DNA from: CAYVZU01 sp964455935
GTDB taxonomy: Bacteria > Fibrobacterota > CAYVZU01
Direction of reading: 5' to 3'
Assembly: GCA_964455935.1 (NCBI GenBank)
Contig: CAYVZU010000166.1
Span: 1-6,575, forward strand
Length of the DNA stretch: 6,575 nt
Numbering within the stretch: the stretch's first letter is position 1; each line of letters starts with the position of its first letter. A program made the position numbers and the translations under genes. This document shows positions 4,858 to 6,575 of the stretch, piece after piece. The notes under the pieces were generated by a model, which ran no database searches, was not told the DNA's origin, and saw only the letters and a program-made list of their open reading frames with translations.

Positions 4858-5685
4858 TCAGTCCATCTTTCCGCCTGCCTGGGCACTTCCCTTCAGATCC
4901 AGCCGTTTGCATAGATAATCCATGATCTTGTGAGCCGTGCGGATTTCGCGGGATTCCAAAGAGCGGCGGTCCAAAATGTGGCGCACAGACCGCAACATGC
5001 GGCCGTCGCTGCCGTTGCGGTCGAAGCCGATTGCATGCAGCGCCTCTTTCATTCGTACCAGCATGCGTTCGATTTCGGCGGTATCCGCGTGGCTGCTGGT
5101 GGATTGGCTCATGGGCCTTGGGTCAAGGGCGAAGGCGCTATAAATTTCGTAGAGCACAATCATAACGGCATGGGAGAGATTAATCGAAGGATACGCGCCG
5201 GCCATGGGGATTCGCACCAGTTCCCGGCAAACCTGCAGCTCAGGATGGGTCAATCCGCCGTCCTCGCGCCCAAAAAGAATTGCCGTCCGCGGCAGCGGAT
5301 CTTGCTCGTGCAGCCATTCGGCCAGTTTTTTGGGGAGAAAAGGCTTCTTGCGCGCTCGCCCTGTTTTGGCCGAGGCCCCCACCACCAGTTGAACACCCTC
5401 CAAGGCTTCCTGGAGCGAGGAAACCGTTGTGGCGTTTTCCAGAATCTCAAGAGAGCCATGCGCAAGAATCCGCGCCTCGTTTTCATAGCCCAAAGCCGGA
5501 TTCACAAGCACCAGGCGTCGAATCCCGTTGTTTTTCATTGCCCGGGCCACGGAACCGATGTTGCCGCCATGCTTGGGTTCGACCAGCACGACGGTAATGC
5601 GGTCGGACAAAAGGAGTTGTGAGTCGCGAGTTGTGAGTCGCGAGTCAGAACCCGAATCGGGAGAACTTGTCGTGCATTTCTTCAT
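4858..5685 (-). CDS. trmJ: tRNA (cytidine/uridine-2'-O-)-methyltransferase TrmJ-type, SPOUT/TrmH family
   Basis: The product has 275 residues if started at the ATG at 5683-5685. The knotted SPOUT core begins only near residue 28 (DRITVVLVEPKHGGNIG). Motif 1 is NIGSVARAMK (42-51), with R48 as the conserved catalytic arginine; motif 2 is ILFGREDGG (136-144); motif 3 is IPMAGAYPSINLSHA (159-173). The knot forms the S-adenosylmethionine site. A helical C-terminal extension (about 200-265) with MLRSVRHILDRRSL is typical of TrmJ, which 2'-O-methylates position 32 in the tRNA anticodon loop. E. coli TrmJ has about 246 residues and starts right at the core, so the first 27 residues here are extra. 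They are encoded partly by a heptad repeat (SDSRLTTRDSQL) and may not be native. A GTG at 5742 and a TTG at 5610 are other possible starts; none has a good ribosome-binding site. xerD lies just upstream on the same strand. Confidence 0.88.
   Translation of the reverse strand: MKKCTTSSPDSGSDSRLTTRDSQLLLSDRITVVLVEPKHGGNIGSVARAMKNNGIRRLVLVNPALGYENEARILAHGSLEILENATTVSSLQEALEGVQLVVGASAKTGRARKKPFLPKKLAEWLHEQDPLPRTAILFGREDGGLTHPELQVCRELVRIPMAGAYPSINLSHAVMIVLYEIYSAFALDPRPMSQSTSSHADTAEIERMLVRMKEALHAIGFDRNGSDGRMLRSVRHILDRRSLESREIRTAHKIMDYLCKRLDLKGSAQAGGKMD
5614..5648 (+). repeat. Tandem heptad repeat (GAGTTGT / GAGTCGC), five units
   Basis: Five successive seven-base units begin with GAGT: GAGTTGT, GAGTCGC, GAGTTGT, GAGTCGC and GAGTCAG, so a 14-base unit occurs twice exactly (5614-5627 and 5628-5641) plus a partial third. 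It lies inside the N-terminal extension of trmJ, where the minus strand translates it as SDSRLTTRDSQL. A diverged copy in the opposite orientation lies at 5738-5758. Confidence 0.85.
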
Positions 5686-5737
5686 GATTTGCGTAGTTGC
5701 GCTATTTCGGATCGTGTTGAATTTCGGATTCCTACAC

Positions 5738-5758
5738 ACCACTCACGATTTACAACTC
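5738..5758 (-). repeat. Diverged heptad repeat in inverted orientation
   Basis: Read on the minus strand from 5758, the units are GAGTTGT, AAATCGT and GAGTGGT, matching the 5614 array at 15 of the first 18 positions but in the opposite direction. The repeat begins inside the TGA stop codon of xerD. The 5614 and 5738 arrays bracket about 90 bases and could be the ends of a small palindromic element. Confidence 0.6.
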
Positions 5759-6575
5759 ATCTTCTGTTCCTGGGATGAAACGTCATGTGCACTTCTTTCA
5801 AGTACTCCCGGTCGACGTGCGTATAGATCTCCGTGGTGGTGATACTGGAATGGCCCAGCATCTCCTGAACGGCCCTTAGATCGGCGCCGCCTTCCAGCAG
5901 GTGCGTCGCGAAGCTATGGCGAAAGGTATGAGGAGTGACATGGCCATGCAAACCGGCCTTTTTTACATACGCCTGAATCAGTTTCCAGATTCCCATCCGG
6001 CTTAAACGTCCGCCCCGTTGATTGAGAAAAATAGTATTCCCCGAACGATCGCGATAAAACCGGGGGCGCTCGAATTCGAGATATTTTTGCAGCCACTCCA
6101 GGGCGGTGCGGCCCAGCGGCACAACACGCTCCTTCGAGCCTTTTCCAAAGATCCGCAAATATCCCTGATCCATGAACAGATGGTCCAGCGAAAGGCCCGA
6201 TGCTTCGGACACGCGCAATCCTGCCGCATAAAGCGTTTCGAGGAGAGCACGGTCCCGAGTTCCACCGGGTCGGCCAGGGTCTGGCGCCATGAGCAAGGCC
6301 TCCATTTCGGCCTGCGTAAGAACCGCTGGGAGCTTGCGAGCACGTTTGGGCAGGCGAAGGTGAATTGTGGGGTCCGTGGCATTGTCATACTCGCCGCCGG
6401 CGAATTTGTAGAATGCTTTGACAGCCGAGATGTTTCGCGCCAGACTGGCCGGTTCAAGTCCATATTCGGACAGAAGCTGGACATAGCGCGACAGTTCCGA
6501 GGCTGTGATCGCAAATGGATTGGGCCTGTTCTTCCGCTCGATGTATTCGAAGAGCCGCCGCACATCGCGGCCGTA
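5757..6575 (-). CDS. xerD: Tyrosine recombinase XerD (N-terminus beyond right edge)
   Basis: The frame is open to the last base; the first visible residues, YGRDVRRLFEYIERK, match the end of the first helix of the SAM-like core-binding domain, so roughly 20 residues are missing. The core-binding domain runs to about residue 80 and ends at RLPKRARKLPAVLT. The catalytic domain shows all six active-site residues, counted from the window edge: R121 in AAGLRVSEA, K145 in FGKGSKER, H216 and R219 in PHTFRHSFATHLL, H242 in LGHSSITTT, and the nucleophile Y251 in EIYTHV. The ending REYLKEVHMTFHPR resembles XerD more than XerC. XerCD resolves chromosome dimers at dif during division with FtsK; single-Xer systems also exist. 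The stop codon TGA (5757-5759) coincides with the start of a heptad repeat. trmJ follows on the same strand with a gap of about 71 bases, so the two are probably cotranscribed. XerC or a Xer-like integrase remains possible. Confidence 0.9.
   Translation of the reverse strand, partial: YGRDVRRLFEYIERKNRPNPFAITASELSRYVQLLSEYGLEPASLARNISAVKAFYKFAGGEYDNATDPTIHLRLPKRARKLPAVLTQAEMEALLMAPDPGRPGGTRDRALLETLYAAGLRVSEASGLSLDHLFMDQGYLRIFGKGSKERVVPLGRTALEWLQKYLEFERPRFYRDRSGNTIFLNQRGGRLSRMGIWKLIQAYVKKAGLHGHVTPHTFRHSFATHLLEGGADLRAVQEMLGHSSITTTEIYTHVDREYLKEVHMTFHPRNRR

Noticed and set aside
4930..5622. 230-residue plus-strand open frame antisense to trmJ
   Set aside because: It is the complement of a clear SPOUT methyltransferase with all motifs; the plus-strand translation shows no family features.
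5614..5758. CRISPR-like array
   Set aside because: The units are seven bases, contiguous, without spacers, and no cas gene is nearby.

Overview
The window carries seven protein-coding genes, two of them cut by the window edges, plus one broken transposase remnant. The organism is a Gram-negative-type bacterium of moderately high GC. It has a sigma-54 activator, trans-translation (SmpB), a secreted peptidoglycan amidase, a TrmJ-type tRNA methyltransferase and a Xer recombinase. The phylum cannot be named from this sequence alone. A heptad GAGTNNN repeat and a decayed REP-associated transposase suggest a repeat-bearing environmental lineage, but this is only an impression.

Left part (1-1206): the 5' end of an NAD(P)H-dependent FMN reductase gene leaves the left edge on the minus strand. 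About 490 bases without a credible gene follow. They hold a good-looking sigma-54 (-24/-12) promoter pointing at the reductase and a perfect 8-bp dyad in its presumed leader. Next, on the minus strand, is a 60-residue acidic zinc-ribbon protein with a strong ribosome-binding site. Then, on the plus strand, comes a C-terminal fragment of a Y1/RAYT transposase broken by a one-base deletion.

Middle part (1207-3701): smpB and a signal-peptide-bearing N-acetylmuramoyl-L-alanine amidase form a tight minus-strand pair, overlapping at ATGA. An AT-rich 102-base divergent intergenic region separates them from a plus-strand YbgC/4HBT-type thioesterase gene.

Right part (3698-6575): a receiver-less, PspF-like sigma-54 enhancer-binding protein follows the thioesterase. 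It has its own near-consensus sigma-70 promoter (TTGACA-17-TATATT) lying across the thioesterase stop codon. Convergent to it are trmJ and, upstream, xerD (cut at the right edge), read on the minus strand as a probable operon. The xerD-trmJ junction contains heptad repeats in inverted arrangement. They supply the xerD stop codon and appear to have been read into the N-terminus of TrmJ.

Most genes are housekeeping: ribosome rescue, cell-wall hydrolysis, tRNA modification and chromosome dimer resolution. The parts most worth a second look are the sigma-54 activator together with a candidate sigma-54 promoter in the same window, the repeat-derived xerD/trmJ junction, the transposase relic and the unassigned zinc-ribbon protein. 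I found no evidence of a wholly new multi-gene system.
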